Notes under the pieces: generated by a model
The model's database searches: none
Told to the model about the DNA's origin: nothing
The model's input: the letters and a program-made list of their open reading frames with translations, nothing else
Position numbers and translations under genes: made by a program
In this document: one piece after another, positions 36,501 through 46,582 of the stretch
Numbering within the stretch: the first letter of the stretch is position 1
Layout: each line of letters begins with the position of its first letter
Source: an uncultured Fidelibacterota bacterium
GTDB taxonomy: Bacteria > Fidelibacterota > Marinisomatia > Marinisomatales > TCS55
Assembly (NCBI GenBank): GCA_913049685.1
Contig: CAJWZD010000004.1
Span: 1 to 64,000 of the forward strand
DNA length: 64,000 nt
Direction of reading: 5' to 3'

Positions 36501-37367
36501 ACTACCCTGCATACTTAATCCAAGCTCATTTTGGATTTGTAAGTTGCCAACATATTCAGAAAGGTTTGATTTAAATGTAAAATTTGCTGATATATTTGAA
36601 AGGTTTGGTTGCAGCGGTAGTTCTGAAAATATCGATTCAGGTATCTTGTAATCTTTCAACTCAATTTGAGCATAGATACTGGAGGTATCAAAAAAGCTGT
36701 ATTCAAAAAAACCGGAAAGATCTATATCGTTGATACTTGCTGAGTTTAAATCTATAGAAGCTGTATTCTTGCTGAATGACCCCTTAAGGCGTTTTGTGCT
36801 GACTTCAAATTTTGGAAAAATAGATGAAACATTAAGCTCTTTTAAATTGATATTAATTCTTTCATTTTTATTTAAAATTTCACCATTTATAAAAAAATTA
36901 ACAGAACGCAGCGAATCTTCAAAAGGAATATATAAACTTCCATCAATATATAAGTTCTTTATGCTTATTGGGAAACTACTAGGATCAAAGACCGCTATAT
37001 TTTGATCTGATTTATTATCCTGAAAAGTCATTGAAGGCTTTATAGTAGCATTTGAAACAGTTAATTGATTCAAAGTTACCCTACCTAATAACAATGGAAT
37101 AATTTTTATTCTCGCATTAATAGAAGGAAAAGTTACTGTTGAACCATCTAGCTTTGACAAGACTATATCATTTGATGAAACCTGAGTAAACAAATGCCCT
37201 GAGAAGTCACTATTTTTAATCATCCAACCAGAATCGTTTAGCTGATTATTTAAGTAGGTTACTATTCGATCTTGCCAAATGCTTGGTCTAAAAAAATAGA
37301 TTAAGACCGAGAAAGATAATGCAATCAAAGATAATACAATTTGCTGGTGATTTTTTTTCATAATCAA
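33591..37367 (-). CDS. TamB-like translocation/assembly module protein (DUF490)
   Basis: This 1258-residue protein has one N-terminal membrane helix (about residues 9-26) and then a very long run of short beta strands of the AsmA/TamB bridge type. The C-terminal about 300 residues (GEIEFIEGQIYYYLGDVFENL, ILGVFGPFDNPDWRF, TFNTRVSEEGFSTEGL) are the conserved TamB domain. Such proteins span the periplasm and are implicated in outer membrane protein or phospholipid transport. It is followed after 11 bases by the Omp85 gene, its expected partner. Confidence 0.9.
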   Translation of the reverse strand: MIMKKNHQQIVLSLIALSFSVLIYFFRPSIWQDRIVTYLNNQLNDSGWMIKNSDFSGHLFTQVSSNDIVLSKLDGSTVTFPSINARIKIIPLLLGRVTLNQLTVSNATIKPSMTFQDNKSDQNIAVFDPSSFPISIKNLYIDGSLYIPFEDSLRSVNFFINGEILNKNERININLKELNVSSIFPKFEVSTKRLKGSFSKNTASIDLNSASINDIDLSGFFEYSFFDTSSIYAQIELKDYKIPESIFSELPLQPNLSNISANFTFKSNLSEYVGNLQIQNELGLSMQGSFELKSDSGYVRLNRLDLQGKEASLSLNGLIEEAGRFNGIAKLDNLDLSEWILKTQKTGISGYLLLDGSFRDMLITSLDINADVTESVRFNEEPSSFSGGISYSDSILTIINPVTLSIDRSLVSINGSADYNKNILDFEADLTEASSSLINFFWSDTLSNGKATGSMKIGGTFEKTSVDVDLSISDFEYNEISLSSFELNAQLEDLNNFRTGIIKTKFSEGLWSDFIIENGNGQFSLNGNEIIISSFELRNNDDFMQFNGKFSADSILIVDKFQLAYQNHFLINPSQLQLNLSNNKLEISPFELHVDDGVIEGYFETNPFVGKIKFSNVTSDILPLLKIKGSENINGSFFGEINFPKDTNLDMVKFDFSVKEGFLVDQPFNNLRVDAFYRDGVISIDTVSLNYDDKSTFFISGKIPFPFDRLKPQPTKLYSKYKNIDLSFMSNISNNYLSQIKGQFTGSFDIDGNTLKTEYYLNGKIDNAFWGRLSLGTVIGSGIYKNKKLIFDNFSSKFYKNRIKGNAKIPVDLDFISNSREVSPNAELELISEGSFRSAEFISAYISEIDSIIGDIDVEFNIEGPKKNLNRNGFINLSETSIYTVLMDEPVKGINAKADLLNNKLSIKSFVGSLNNSDGRRIDKSNLNVSGSIDFTKFFEPRYAINTTGKNIFYRSLNQDIESFADLEIYIVGKDTIDISGTISANNGAIYKEFAGSESSLDIEDEGRVITSYNIRFPIEDSFSIRNSQIDAKISGELGMSKLYDDEWNYSGEIEFIEGQIYYYLGDVFENLKGSMVFDGQGFNPFLELSASTKIGDAEILLGVFGPFDNPDWRFDSDKGYSESDILQLLTFNTRVSEEGFSTEGLGTQAQTILGAYLERQLEKNFIKTTGLKSSGIIQDVQISGASELLNPNQGEEFSINARLNQNFSLSYKRSFSLEAAYKNKVGVEYKLNPNFSVIGNVDESGQVQMKFRVRRVY

Positions 37368-37417
37368 AATGAAGCTATACTCTTACTATGAAATTACACC
37401 TCTCCGGTTCCATAAAC

Positions 37418-37450
37418 AAAAAAAGCACACAATAAAGTGTGCCTTTTTTT
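37418..37450 (-). terminator. Rho-independent terminator after dnaK
   Basis: GCACAC (37425-37430) and GTGTGC (37437-37442) with A7/T7 flanks form a hairpin that, read leftward, ends in a seven-U run about 16 bases past the dnaK stop codon. Confidence 0.9.
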
Positions 37451-37465
37451 AAAATTGAATATAAG

Positions 37466-39376
37466 CTAATCTACAACTTCAAAATCCGCATCTTCAATTT
37501 CAGCGTCATCTTTTTTCTTTTTCTTACTCTTTTTTGAAGAACCGTCTTCACTTGGAGCTTGATCTGCGCTATCCTCTTTTGCAGAATCATACATTTTAGA
37601 CGCGACCTGGTTCCATGCATTGTTCAATTCATCAAGAGCAGATTTCAGGTTTTCAACGCTTTCTCCATCTTTTGCTGTTTTAAGCTTTTCAACATTATCT
37701 TCAAGCGACTTTTTTTCAGTATCATCCAATTTATCTTTGTATTCTTTCAAATTCTTTTCCGTTTGATAAATTAATTGCTCTGCCTGATTTTGCATGTCAA
37801 TTAATTCTCTTTTTTCTTTATCGTCAGATTCGTGTTTTTTAGCGTCATTCACCATTTTTTCAACCTCAGTATCAGATAGTCCGCTTGAAGCCTCAATTCG
37901 GATACTTTGTTCTTTTCCGGTAGCTTTGTCTTTTGCGCCAACGTTAAGTATTCCATTTGCATCAATATCAAAAGTAACCTCAACCTGAGGAACGCCTCTT
38001 GGAGCTGGAGGGATTCCATCGAGATGAAACCTTCCTATAGTTTTATTATCAACAGCCATTTCGCGCTCACCTTGAAGTACATGTATTTCTACAGTAGTTT
38101 GATTATCAGCGGCAGTAGAAAATACCTGAGATTTTTTTGTCGGAATAGTAGTGTTTCTTTCAATCAATTTTGTTGAAACACTGCCAAGTGTTTCAATGCC
38201 TAGTGATAAAGGTGTTACATCCAGCAATAAGATATCATCAACGTCGCCAGCCAAAACTCCTCCCTGGATAGCTGCTCCGAGGGCAACAACTTCATCTGGA
38301 TTTACACTCTGATTGAGTTCTTTAGCAAATATTTCTTTTACTTTTTCTTGAATTTTTGGTATTCTAGTAGATCCACCAACTAAAATTACTTCATGAATAT
38401 CTGATGTAGATAGACCCGCATCTTTTAAAGCTTTCATGCAGGGCTCAACTGTTCTTTCTACTAAATCAGATACAAGCTCTTCAAATTTAGCTCTAGTCAA
38501 AGTTAGATTTAAATGCTTTGGTCCAGATGAGTCAGCAGTAATAAATGGTAAATTAATTTCAGTTTGCTTTGAACTCGACAGCTCTTTTTTTGCAGTCTCC
38601 GCTGATTCGCGTAGCCTTTGAAGAGCCATTGGATCTTTAGTTAAATCAATACCTTCTGCTGTTTTAAACTCATTAGCTATCCAATTGATAACTTTTTGAT
38701 CGAAATCATCTCCACCAAGATGAGTATCGCCATTAGTTGATTTGACTTCAAATACACCATCACCAAGTTCAAGAATAGATATGTCAAATGTTCCTCCACC
38801 AAGGTCAAACACTGCTATGGTTTCTTCTTTCTTTTTGTCTAAGCCATAAGCTAAAGATGCTGCGGTAGGTTCATTTATAATCCTTCTAACATTTAAACCT
38901 GCAATCTTACCAGCATCCTTAGTAGCTTGGCGCTGGGAATCATTGAAATATGCCGGTACTGTAATAACTGCATCGGTAACTGTTGTTCCTAAGTGCTCTT
39001 CTGCGGTTTGCTTCAGTTTTTGAAGTACCATAGCGCTAATTTCAGGAGGAGAATAAGTTTTGTCAGAAATTTTTACTGCAACAGAATCTGACTTACCTTT
39101 AACTATCTCATAGGGCACATCTTTAGATTCTGCACTTACCTCCTTAAACATTCTTCCCATGAATCTTTTAATTGAAAAAATAGTATTTTGGGGATTTGTT
39201 ACTGCTTGCCTTTTGGCAGGTTGTCCGACTAATCGGTCATCATCTTTTGCAAAAGCAACTATTGAAGGAGTTGTTCTTCCTCCTTCTGAACTGCTAATAA
39301 CTGATGGCTCGCCACCTTCAAGAACAGCTACACAAGAATTTGTTGTGCCAAGATCTATACCAATAATTTTTCCCAT
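37466..39376 (-). CDS. dnaK: Molecular chaperone DnaK (Hsp70)
   Basis: This 636-residue Hsp70 has [17 protein letters not shown] at the N-terminus, [18 protein letters not shown], and [13 protein letters not shown] in the ATPase domain. The linker [19 protein letters not shown] leads to the substrate-binding domain, and a Lys/Glu/Asp-rich tail ends [17 protein letters not shown] nine bases from the ATG is a good ribosome binding site. grpE and dnaJ are not adjacent. No CIRCE element is visible upstream. Confidence 0.98.
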   Translation of the reverse strand: MGKIIGIDLGTTNSCVAVLEGGEPSVISSSEGGRTTPSIVAFAKDDDRLVGQPAKRQAVTNPQNTIFSIKRFMGRMFKEVSAESKDVPYEIVKGKSDSVAVKISDKTYSPPEISAMVLQKLKQTAEEHLGTTVTDAVITVPAYFNDSQRQATKDAGKIAGLNVRRIINEPTAASLAYGLDKKKEETIAVFDLGGGTFDISILELGDGVFEVKSTNGDTHLGGDDFDQKVINWIANEFKTAEGIDLTKDPMALQRLRESAETAKKELSSSKQTEINLPFITADSSGPKHLNLTLTRAKFEELVSDLVERTVEPCMKALKDAGLSTSDIHEVILVGGSTRIPKIQEKVKEIFAKELNQSVNPDEVVALGAAIQGGVLAGDVDDILLLDVTPLSLGIETLGSVSTKLIERNTTIPTKKSQVFSTAADNQTTVEIHVLQGEREMAVDNKTIGRFHLDGIPPAPRGVPQVEVTFDIDANGILNVGAKDKATGKEQSIRIEASSGLSDTEVEKMVNDAKKHESDDKEKRELIDMQNQAEQLIYQTEKNLKEYKDKLDDTEKKSLEDNVEKLKTAKDGESVENLKSALDELNNAWNQVASKMYDSAKEDSADQAPSEDGSSKKSKKKKKDDAEIEDADFEVVD

Positions 39377-39417
39377 TTTATATTACTCCATTAAATAAAT
39401 TTGTGATTTCAAAATAT

Positions 39418-39447
39418 ATTGTACAAGATGCATGCCACTACAACTAA
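39418..39447 (-). promoter_or_regulatory. dnaK: Weak promoter candidate for dnaK
   Basis: Read leftward, TACAAT (39423-39418) is a 5/6 match to a -10 box, with TTAGTT 18 bases upstream (39447-39442) as a poor -35. The clpC-dnaK gap of 132 bases must hold a promoter if clpC and dnaK are separate units, but this assignment is tentative. Confidence 0.3.
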
Positions 39448-39508
39448 TATAGCATTATGTCATATGTATATTTATTTATATGCAATTATGACAGTTAGCG
39501 AATATTGA

Positions 39509-41974
39509 TTAAGGCTTTGTAGGTGCTTTTTTACGAGCTTTAGGAGAAACAGGAATAAATTCATACTTTCCAGCCTTGAGATCTATTTTGATTTTATCAA
39601 CATCATTAAATTTATTTTTTAACAATAATTCAGAGAGAGGATCTTCTATTGATTTTTGGATCTCTCTTCTAAGGTTGCGTGCTCCATATTCAGAGCTAAA
39701 ACCTTGAATTGCTAGATTCGATTTTGCTTTTTTAGTTATTGATACCGAAAAACCAATTTTATTTAAATTTTGGTACAAGTCTGACATTTGTAAATCAATT
39801 ATTTTAATTACATCCTCTTTCGAAAGAGTGTTGTAAATAACAGTTTCGTCTAACCTATTTATAAATTCAGGATTAAAAATACTTTTAACTTTTTCAAGAA
39901 TTTTATTTTTTATCTTATCGCTTTCTAATTCTTTAGTAGTTTCATTAAAACCAAAGGTTGAATTATTTTGGATTTCCTTTGTTCCAATGTTTGAGGTAAG
40001 AATAATTATTGTATTTTGAAAGTCAATTTTTCTTCCATAGCTGTCGGTAATTATACCCTCATCAAATAACTGCAAAAGCAGATTAAAAATATCTGGATGA
40101 GCTTTTTCTATTTCATCAAACAGTACCACAGAATAAGGGTTTCTTCGAACTTTTTCTGTTAGCTCACCACCTTCATCATAGCCAACATAACCTGGTGGTG
40201 CTCCAATTAATCTAGACATGGCAAAACGTTCTCTGTATTCACTCATATCTAACCTAACTAAAGACTCTTCTTTGCTGAAGAGATAGTGCGCCAATTCTTT
40301 GACAGTTTCTGTTTTACCAACGCCCGTAGGACCAAGAAACAGGTAAACCCCTATAGGCCTTCCTTGTCTTTTCAAGCCAGCTCTTGATCTTTGAATTGCT
40401 TTGCTCAGCGTTTTTATAGCATGGTTTTGTCCAATAATTTTTAGAGAAAGCTCATCTGCCATCTCTAAAAGCTTTTTCCCTTCAGATTCAGCTACTCTTT
40501 GAACAGGAATTCTAGTCATAGTTGAAACTACATCAGCAATATTTTCTTCCGATATAACCGTAGGGTTCAGCTCTTCATTCGACTTCCACTTTTTCTGCAA
40601 AATGCTCAGCTTATTAATCAACTTGTGCTCTTTATCTCTTAAGTTAGCAGCGTCTTCAAATTTTTGCTCAATTACTACAGAATTTTTTTTATTTCTTATA
40701 TTATCAATCTCTATTTCTAAGTCAATTATTTTTTGAGGTACTTTAATATTTAAGATGTGAGCTCTTGAACCTGCTTCATCTAAAACATCTATAGCTTTAT
40801 CTGGTAAAAATTTATCTGTTATATATCTATCAGAGAAATATACGCATGCACGAACCGCCTCATCTGAATAAGTTACATTGTGATGTTTTTCATAACTGGA
40901 TTGAAGTCCTTTAAGTATTTCAATAGATTCTTCCGATGAAGGTGGAGAAATATTTATTTTTTGAAATCTTCTCTCTAGGGCTCCATCTTTTTCAACGTGT
41001 TTTCGATATTCATCTAAAGTTGTGGCGCCAATACAGTGGATATCTCCTCGCGCTAGTGCTGGTTTAAACATATTTGAAGCATCAAGAGAGCCTGATGCTC
41101 CTCCAGCGCCAACTATTGTATGAAGCTCATCAATAAATAAAATTAGATTGTCCGTTTTTTCTAACTCTACCATTATGGTTTTCATTCTTTCTTCAAATTG
41201 ACCTCTATATTTAGTTCCAGCAACTAGACCCGCTAGATCTAAAGACAAGATTCTTTTATTATGAAGAGTCCTTGGTACATTTTTATCAATTATTTTTTGA
41301 CCTAATCCTTCAATGATAGCAGTCTTGCCAACACCAGGCTCTCCAATTAATACCGGGTTGTTCTTTTTTCTTCTAGATAAGATTTGCGCCACTCTTTGTA
41401 TTTCATCTTCTCTACCAATAACTGGGTCAAGATTACCGGCGCGAGCTAGCTCTGTTATATCTCTTGAGAAATGGTCAAGAGCAGGAGTTTTTGACTTAGA
41501 AGGCTTTGACAATTTCGAATCATTAGATTTCTCAAAATCTTCATTGGGATCATTATTTATTAGATCTAAAACGCTTTCATAATCTAAATTATGAGAATTT
41601 AAAACTTCGCGAGCAATTCCTTCATTTTCCTTGAGGATAGATAAAAGAAGGTGTTCGTCATCTGCAACGGCAGAGCCAAGCGCTGCTGCCTCATTAAATG
41701 CATTGCGAAGTATTCTTTCTGCTCTGCGAGTAAGTGGTAAGTGACCTAAAGTCATTGTATTACCCAAAGTTTTGATCAAATCCTCAATCATTAATTGTAT
41801 ATCTGAAATATCGCAATCATATATTTCAAATACCTTGGCGCTTAATCCTGATTTTTCTCTTAAAAGCCCCAAGAGCAGGTGTTCTGAGCCAACATAGCTA
41901 TGTCCCAACCGAATAGCTTCTTCTTTTGCATTCTTGATAATGCGTTGAACTCTTTGTGAAAAATTTTCTTTCAT
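39509..41974 (-). CDS. clpC: ATP-dependent Clp protease ATPase subunit ClpC
   Basis: This 821-residue Hsp100 protein has two N-terminal Clp repeats ([16 protein letters not shown] and [17 protein letters not shown]). The first AAA+ domain has Walker [11 protein letters not shown] near residue 213, and a middle UVR-like coiled segment ([19 protein letters not shown]) follows. The second AAA+ domain has [15 protein letters not shown] near 552 and a C-terminal D2-small domain. The UVR segment and length identify ClpC rather than ClpA or ClpB. It unfolds substrates for ClpP. It follows lolD after 33 bases and is probably the end of the lysS-lol-clpC unit. Confidence 0.96.
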   Translation of the reverse strand: MKENFSQRVQRIIKNAKEEAIRLGHSYVGSEHLLLGLLREKSGLSAKVFEIYDCDISDIQLMIEDLIKTLGNTMTLGHLPLTRRAERILRNAFNEAAALGSAVADDEHLLLSILKENEGIAREVLNSHNLDYESVLDLINNDPNEDFEKSNDSKLSKPSKSKTPALDHFSRDITELARAGNLDPVIGREDEIQRVAQILSRRKKNNPVLIGEPGVGKTAIIEGLGQKIIDKNVPRTLHNKRILSLDLAGLVAGTKYRGQFEERMKTIMVELEKTDNLILFIDELHTIVGAGGASGSLDASNMFKPALARGDIHCIGATTLDEYRKHVEKDGALERRFQKINISPPSSEESIEILKGLQSSYEKHHNVTYSDEAVRACVYFSDRYITDKFLPDKAIDVLDEAGSRAHILNIKVPQKIIDLEIEIDNIRNKKNSVVIEQKFEDAANLRDKEHKLINKLSILQKKWKSNEELNPTVISEENIADVVSTMTRIPVQRVAESEGKKLLEMADELSLKIIGQNHAIKTLSKAIQRSRAGLKRQGRPIGVYLFLGPTGVGKTETVKELAHYLFSKEESLVRLDMSEYRERFAMSRLIGAPPGYVGYDEGGELTEKVRRNPYSVVLFDEIEKAHPDIFNLLLQLFDEGIITDSYGRKIDFQNTIIILTSNIGTKEIQNNSTFGFNETTKELESDKIKNKILEKVKSIFNPEFINRLDETVIYNTLSKEDVIKIIDLQMSDLYQNLNKIGFSVSITKKAKSNLAIQGFSSEYGARNLRREIQKSIEDPLSELLLKNKFNDVDKIKIDLKAGKYEFIPVSPKARKKAPTKP

Positions 41975-42007
41975 AGCAAGATGAAGTTAAGAAGGGTTAA
42001 TACAACT

Positions 42008-42682
42008 TCAAACAGTATCTGATATGGATAAAGATCCTTTATCAAGAAAATAATTTTTATTACCTATTGAAGCAATTTCTTTATCATGCGTCGCGATAAT
42101 AATAGATTGATCAAATTCTTTGTTTATTTTTTCAAACAATTTGATCAATTGTTTGGCATTGCCTATGTCAAGATTACCGCTTGGCTCATCAGCAAGCACT
42201 ATTGCAGGTTTATTCACTAATGCTCTTGCAACTGCAACCCTTGATCTTTCACCGCCTGAAAGCTCTGAGGGATAATGATTCATTCTATTTGATAGCCCCA
42301 TAAATTGCAATAATTCTTTAGCGTATGAGTTATTTAAATCATTTTTATATATTTGTTGAGGTAATAAGACATTTTCAAGTGAATTAAATTCTGGTATGAG
42401 GTGATGAAATTGGAAAACAAAGCCTAAATATTGATTTCTAATTTTAGATAAGGAATCGTTGTTTTGTTTTACGATTTCTTTGTCATTTATCTTCAAAGTT
42501 CCCTCATCAAAAGTTTCTAATGTGCCAAGAATATTTAAAAGAGTGGATTTGCCAGATCCACTTGGCCCCATTATTGTTATGAGATCCCTTTTTTTAATTG
42601 ACAATGAAAGATCGCTGAAAACATCTAATTTTCCAGTATTATTATAAAAAGATTTTGATATATTTATTGCTTCTAAAATCAT
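42008..42682 (-). CDS. lolD: Lipoprotein-releasing ABC transporter ATP-binding protein
   Basis: This 224-residue ABC ATPase has Walker A GPSGSGKST (about residues 39-47), the Q-loop FQFHHLIPEFNSLENV, signature LSGGERSRVAVARAL and Walker B IVLADEPSGNLD. The LIPEFNSLENV stretch is typical of the LolD/MacB subfamily. With the two LolC/E-type permeases upstream (four-base overlap) it forms LolCDE, which extracts lipoproteins from the inner membrane for transfer to the outer membrane. Confidence 0.93.
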   Translation of the reverse strand: MILEAINISKSFYNNTGKLDVFSDLSLSIKKRDLITIMGPSGSGKSTLLNILGTLETFDEGTLKINDKEIVKQNNDSLSKIRNQYLGFVFQFHHLIPEFNSLENVLLPQQIYKNDLNNSYAKELLQFMGLSNRMNHYPSELSGGERSRVAVARALVNKPAIVLADEPSGNLDIGNAKQLIKLFEKINKEFDQSIIIATHDKEIASIGNKNYFLDKGSLSISDTV

Positions 42683-43866
42683 TTTTCAAGTGTTAGTGAA
42701 TTTTTTAAAGTTGCCAAATTAGTTCGTTTTGCTGCAACCATTGATGAAAAAAGAACCATTGTAAAAGATATCAGTAGAATTAATAAAAAATCATAAAAAT
42801 AAAATACCATCGGCAAGTAAGAAGTGAAATAAATATCACCGGGTAGTTTTATTAATCCAAAAATACTTTGTATAATTACAAAAACGAGTCCAAGGGTTAT
42901 TCCAATAGAAATACCAATTGTGCCCGTAAATACACCTTGCTTAATAATAATATTTCTTATCATGTTTTTTGTTGCTCCAAGAGTGGATAGAATTCCATAC
43001 TGTTTAATCTTTTGGATCGTAATCAACATTAATGTAGTAGAAAGGTTAAAACAGCCTACTAAAACTATAAGGCTCAATACGATTAGAGAACCTATTCGTT
43101 CAAGCTTCATAGCGCTAAAAAGATTGCTATGAAGATCTTTCCAGGTTTGTAGATCGCTATCAGGAAAAAGCGTGTAAATTTCACTTTTAATTTTGCTCAA
43201 ACTAGATTCTTTTTTAATTCTAATATCTATTCCATCATACTCATTTTTTCTTAGAAAAAGTCTTTTACCAACGTCTTTTTCGATAAATGCAATTTTATCA
43301 TTAAAATCTAAAACTTGGACATTAAATATACCCCCAACTATCACTCTAAACTGTCTCGGGAGCCCTAAAATTGTATTTTGATCAAGGGGGCTCATAATTT
43401 TTACTTCATCACCAACCCGCAGATTCATCCTTCTAGCAGTAGTTTTACCAATAATAATTTTTGGATGATCATGACTATTTATGACATCAATGTTGATATC
43501 ATAAAAATTTTCTATCTTATTTAAATCTATCGATTTAAATGTAATCATTCGGGTTGATTTATCATTTGCGATCATTAACCCAACTCTATCAACATATGGT
43601 ACAATCTGATCGACGCCGCTTATATTTGTAAGAGGTTCTAAGTTATCATCATACTTAAAGTTTCCTCTAAGCTTAATATCCCCTTCAAAACCAATTACCC
43701 TGTCAACTATCCTGCTTTCAAATCCATTTAATACAGAAACTGATAAAACCATAGCCATAGTGCCAACAGCAATTCCAAGTATTGCTATTAAACCTGTAAT
43801 TCTAGTAGGTCCAGCTTCTTTTCTTGTGAACATAAAATTTTTAGCGATTTTAGATGTAAAATTCAT
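42679..43866 (-). CDS. LolC/LolE-type lipoprotein-releasing permease (second copy)
   Basis: The 395-residue permease has one N-terminal helix (about residues 25-48), a large periplasmic MacB-like domain to about 255 and three C-terminal helices, the FtsX-like topology of LolC/LolE. Characteristic parts are ITGLIAILGIAVGTMAMVLS and QYGILSTLGATKNMIRNIII. It overlaps the preceding permease and the following lolD by four bases each. Which of the two corresponds to LolC and which to LolE cannot be decided here. Confidence 0.88.
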   Translation of the reverse strand: MNFTSKIAKNFMFTRKEAGPTRITGLIAILGIAVGTMAMVLSVSVLNGFESRIVDRVIGFEGDIKLRGNFKYDDNLEPLTNISGVDQIVPYVDRVGLMIANDKSTRMITFKSIDLNKIENFYDINIDVINSHDHPKIIIGKTTARRMNLRVGDEVKIMSPLDQNTILGLPRQFRVIVGGIFNVQVLDFNDKIAFIEKDVGKRLFLRKNEYDGIDIRIKKESSLSKIKSEIYTLFPDSDLQTWKDLHSNLFSAMKLERIGSLIVLSLIVLVGCFNLSTTLMLITIQKIKQYGILSTLGATKNMIRNIIIKQGVFTGTIGISIGITLGLVFVIIQSIFGLIKLPGDIYFTSYLPMVFYFYDFLLILLISFTMVLFSSMVAAKRTNLATLKNSLTLEK

Positions 43867-45059
43867 TCGTACTTAAGTGCTTGTGAGGGTTTAATTTTCA
43901 TAGATTGCATTGCTGGCCAATACGATATAAAACATGATACAACAAGCGTAATGATTGATATAATTAAAATTTGAGAATAGTTTATATCGATTGGAATGAA
44001 ATTCATGAAATAAATATCTTCAGGAATCCCTATAATCTTAAAATTATTTTGCAAAGATGCTAAAAATACAGCAATAAGTGACCCAAAAACCGCGCCTAAA
44101 GATCCAATTATTAAACCCTTTACTAGGAATATATCTTTGATTTTTGATGAAGGCATCCCAATAGCTGATAATATACCAATTTGTTTAGTTTTATCTATTA
44201 TAATCATTGATAATGATGAAAAAATATTGATTATACCAACAAGAGTGATAAGGCTAAAGATAAATAAAATTGGCCAACGTTGAACATTTAACCACTTGTA
44301 AAGAGCTCTATTTTTTTCTTTCCAAGTCAATGCCATGAGTGGATATGAAATTTTAGAATTTATTGATTTAAATATACTATTTAAATCATTTAAGTTTTTC
44401 AATCGTAAAACATAGCCTGAAATTTTTTCGTCTAGATTAAATAATTTTTTTGAATTACTAATATTCATAAAAACTGATGACTTATCATATTCTGTCATTC
44501 CGGAATGAAAAATGCCTTCAACTGTGAATTGCATAAATCTTTTACTATTAAGATGTAAAGATGATAAATCAAAAAGTGTGATTTTATCATTTAAACCAAT
44601 GCTGTACATATCAGCTAGGCCCTTACCAATAATTACTCCTTTTACCGATAAATTAGACGAACCTTCAACAATCAGCTTAGTAGCGAATATAAGATTATTG
44701 GGGTGCACCCCTTCAACAATCACACCTTCAGCAATCTGACCTTTTCTAAGAAGTGCGGGGTTTTGAGTAAATGATCCTATTGAAATATTTTTCGAATCGA
44801 TAGATAGCTTATCTTCAAGATCATAATCAAAAGGGCTAAAGGGTTCGCTTAAAAAATGCTTTATCCTTATATGCCCATCTACTTCTGTAATTTTTTCAGA
44901 AATAACCCTTTCAAAACCATTTAGAATGAACAGGGTAACTAAAAGGGCAGCGATTCCTATTGATAGGCCAAATACAGATAAAATACTTGCAGTTTTAACA
45001 AAACCGCTCTTATGATTCGATCTAATATGTTTTAAAGCTAAGAGAAAGCTAATTTTCAA
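43863..45059 (-). CDS. LolC/LolE-type lipoprotein-releasing permease (first copy)
   Basis: The 398-residue permease has the same build as the next gene: an N-terminal helix with KTASILSVFGLSIGIAALLV, a periplasmic domain with AEGVIVEGVHP, and three C-terminal helices including KQIGILSAIGMPSSKIKDIF. Two distinct paralogous permeases followed by lolD give the heterodimeric LolCDE arrangement rather than the single-permease LolFD type. It starts 11 bases after lysS. Confidence 0.88.
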   Translation of the reverse strand: MKISFLLALKHIRSNHKSGFVKTASILSVFGLSIGIAALLVTLFILNGFERVISEKITEVDGHIRIKHFLSEPFSPFDYDLEDKLSIDSKNISIGSFTQNPALLRKGQIAEGVIVEGVHPNNLIFATKLIVEGSSNLSVKGVIIGKGLADMYSIGLNDKITLFDLSSLHLNSKRFMQFTVEGIFHSGMTEYDKSSVFMNISNSKKLFNLDEKISGYVLRLKNLNDLNSIFKSINSKISYPLMALTWKEKNRALYKWLNVQRWPILFIFSLITLVGIINIFSSLSMIIIDKTKQIGILSAIGMPSSKIKDIFLVKGLIIGSLGAVFGSLIAVFLASLQNNFKIIGIPEDIYFMNFIPIDINYSQILIISIITLVVSCFISYWPAMQSMKIKPSQALKYE

Positions 45060-45070
45060 TTTTTTTAGAT

Positions 45071-46558
45071 TTATTCATTTTTCATTGCTGGAAATAAAAT
45101 TACATCTTTTATAGATCTATTTTCAGTTAAAAGCATTACTAATCTATCAATGCCTATCCCAACTCCTCCGGTTGGAGGCATACCGCACTCGATCGCTTGT
45201 AAAAAGTTTTCATCTACTGGATGAGCTTCATCATCACCTTCAATGGCAAGTTTTTGCTGCGATTCAAATCTTTCTCTCTGATCAAGTGGGTCGTTTAGTT
45301 CGGTAAAAGCATTGGCAAATTCTGCACCGCCTATAAATAATTCAAACCTTTCAACTATATTTGGATTTCCATTTCTATGTTTCTTTGCTAATGGTGAGAT
45401 TACAGTGGGGTAATCAATAATAAAAGTTGGTTGGATCAGTTTTGGCTCAACATGTTCACTCATAAGGCGATCTAGTAGTTGACTATAAGTTTCTTCAGGT
45501 TCAACTTTAAAGCCATTTTTTAAACACACTTTTTTCAATCCATCAAAATCTAAATTAGAAATATCTTCCCTAAGGCTTTCACTCAGTGCATCGAAGAACG
45601 AAATCCTATTAAACTTATTAGAAATATCTATGTCTTCATTGTTCCATTTCAACGACTTAACTCCAAGAGTTTTTGCGGTAGTTTGAATCATTTTTTCAAC
45701 CAAATTCATATTGTCTTCGTAATCAGCATATGCCCAATAAAATTCAAGCATAGTGAACTCTGGATTATGATTTCGATCCATACCTTCATTTCTAAAGTCT
45801 TTTGCAATTTCATAAACTCTATCAATTCCACCAATTATTAGTCTTTTTAGGTATAACTCATCAGCAATTCTAAGATAAAATTTTTGATCTAAAGCATTAT
45901 GATGAGTGGTGAATGGCTTTGCATTTGCACCTCCATATATTGGCTGAAGGACAGGAGTTTCAACCTCTAAAAAACCCATGTCATCTAAAAATGATCGAAT
46001 ACTTTTAATTATTTGAGATCTTTTGATAAAGGTTTCTTTTACATCACTATTAACAATTAAATCTAGGTGCCTATTTCTATATCTTAATTCTTTTCCGCTA
46101 AATGCATCAAAAACCTCATCTTCTTTTTCTTTAACAATAGGAAGAGGTCTGATAGCTTTACAAAGAACTGATAACTTCACTATTTTGACAGAAACTTCTC
46201 CAACTTTAGTTTTAAAAACAATACCTTCAATTCCTACTATATCGCCAATATCCATTAATTGAAAAATCTCATATTCAGAATCACCAACTTCATCTTTTTT
46301 TATGAAAATCTGAATTTTACCCGAACTATCTTGAATATTGAAAAATGAAGCCTTTCCCATCTTGCGAATAGAAATAATTCTACCTGCTAGCTTTACAGAA
46401 CAATTCTCAAGAGAATCAAAGGTTGAAATTATATCACTGCTTTTGTGGGTTGGTTTAAATAATGCTGGGTAAGGATTTACTCCTTTTGCAATTAACTTTT
46501 CAAGCTTCTCTTTGCGAAAATCAACAATTTGCTTAAAACTTTTTTGTTCTTCAGTCAT
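45071..46558 (-). CDS. lysS: Lysyl-tRNA synthetase (class II)
   Basis: This 495-residue class IIb synthetase has an N-terminal OB-fold anticodon-binding domain (VKLAGRIISIRKMGKASFFN, about residues 52-150). The catalytic domain contains motif 1 (GFLEVETPVLQPIYGGANA), motif 2 (DFRNEGMDRNHNPEF) and motif 3 (GMPPTGGVGIGIDRLVML). Length fits bacterial LysS. It lies 24 bases after prfB, an association also seen in proteobacteria. Confidence 0.97.
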   Translation of the reverse strand: MTEEQKSFKQIVDFRKEKLEKLIAKGVNPYPALFKPTHKSSDIISTFDSLENCSVKLAGRIISIRKMGKASFFNIQDSSGKIQIFIKKDEVGDSEYEIFQLMDIGDIVGIEGIVFKTKVGEVSVKIVKLSVLCKAIRPLPIVKEKEDEVFDAFSGKELRYRNRHLDLIVNSDVKETFIKRSQIIKSIRSFLDDMGFLEVETPVLQPIYGGANAKPFTTHHNALDQKFYLRIADELYLKRLIIGGIDRVYEIAKDFRNEGMDRNHNPEFTMLEFYWAYADYEDNMNLVEKMIQTTAKTLGVKSLKWNNEDIDISNKFNRISFFDALSESLREDISNLDFDGLKKVCLKNGFKVEPEETYSQLLDRLMSEHVEPKLIQPTFIIDYPTVISPLAKKHRNGNPNIVERFELFIGGAEFANAFTELNDPLDQRERFESQQKLAIEGDDEAHPVDENFLQAIECGMPPTGGVGIGIDRLVMLLTENRSIKDVILFPAMKNE

Positions 46559-46582
46559 TTAACAATTCTCTTAAATTAAATA

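Noticed and set aside
39377-39508. CIRCE (HrcA) element upstream of dnaK
   Set aside because: No TTAGCACTC-N9-GAGTGCTAA or near match is visible.
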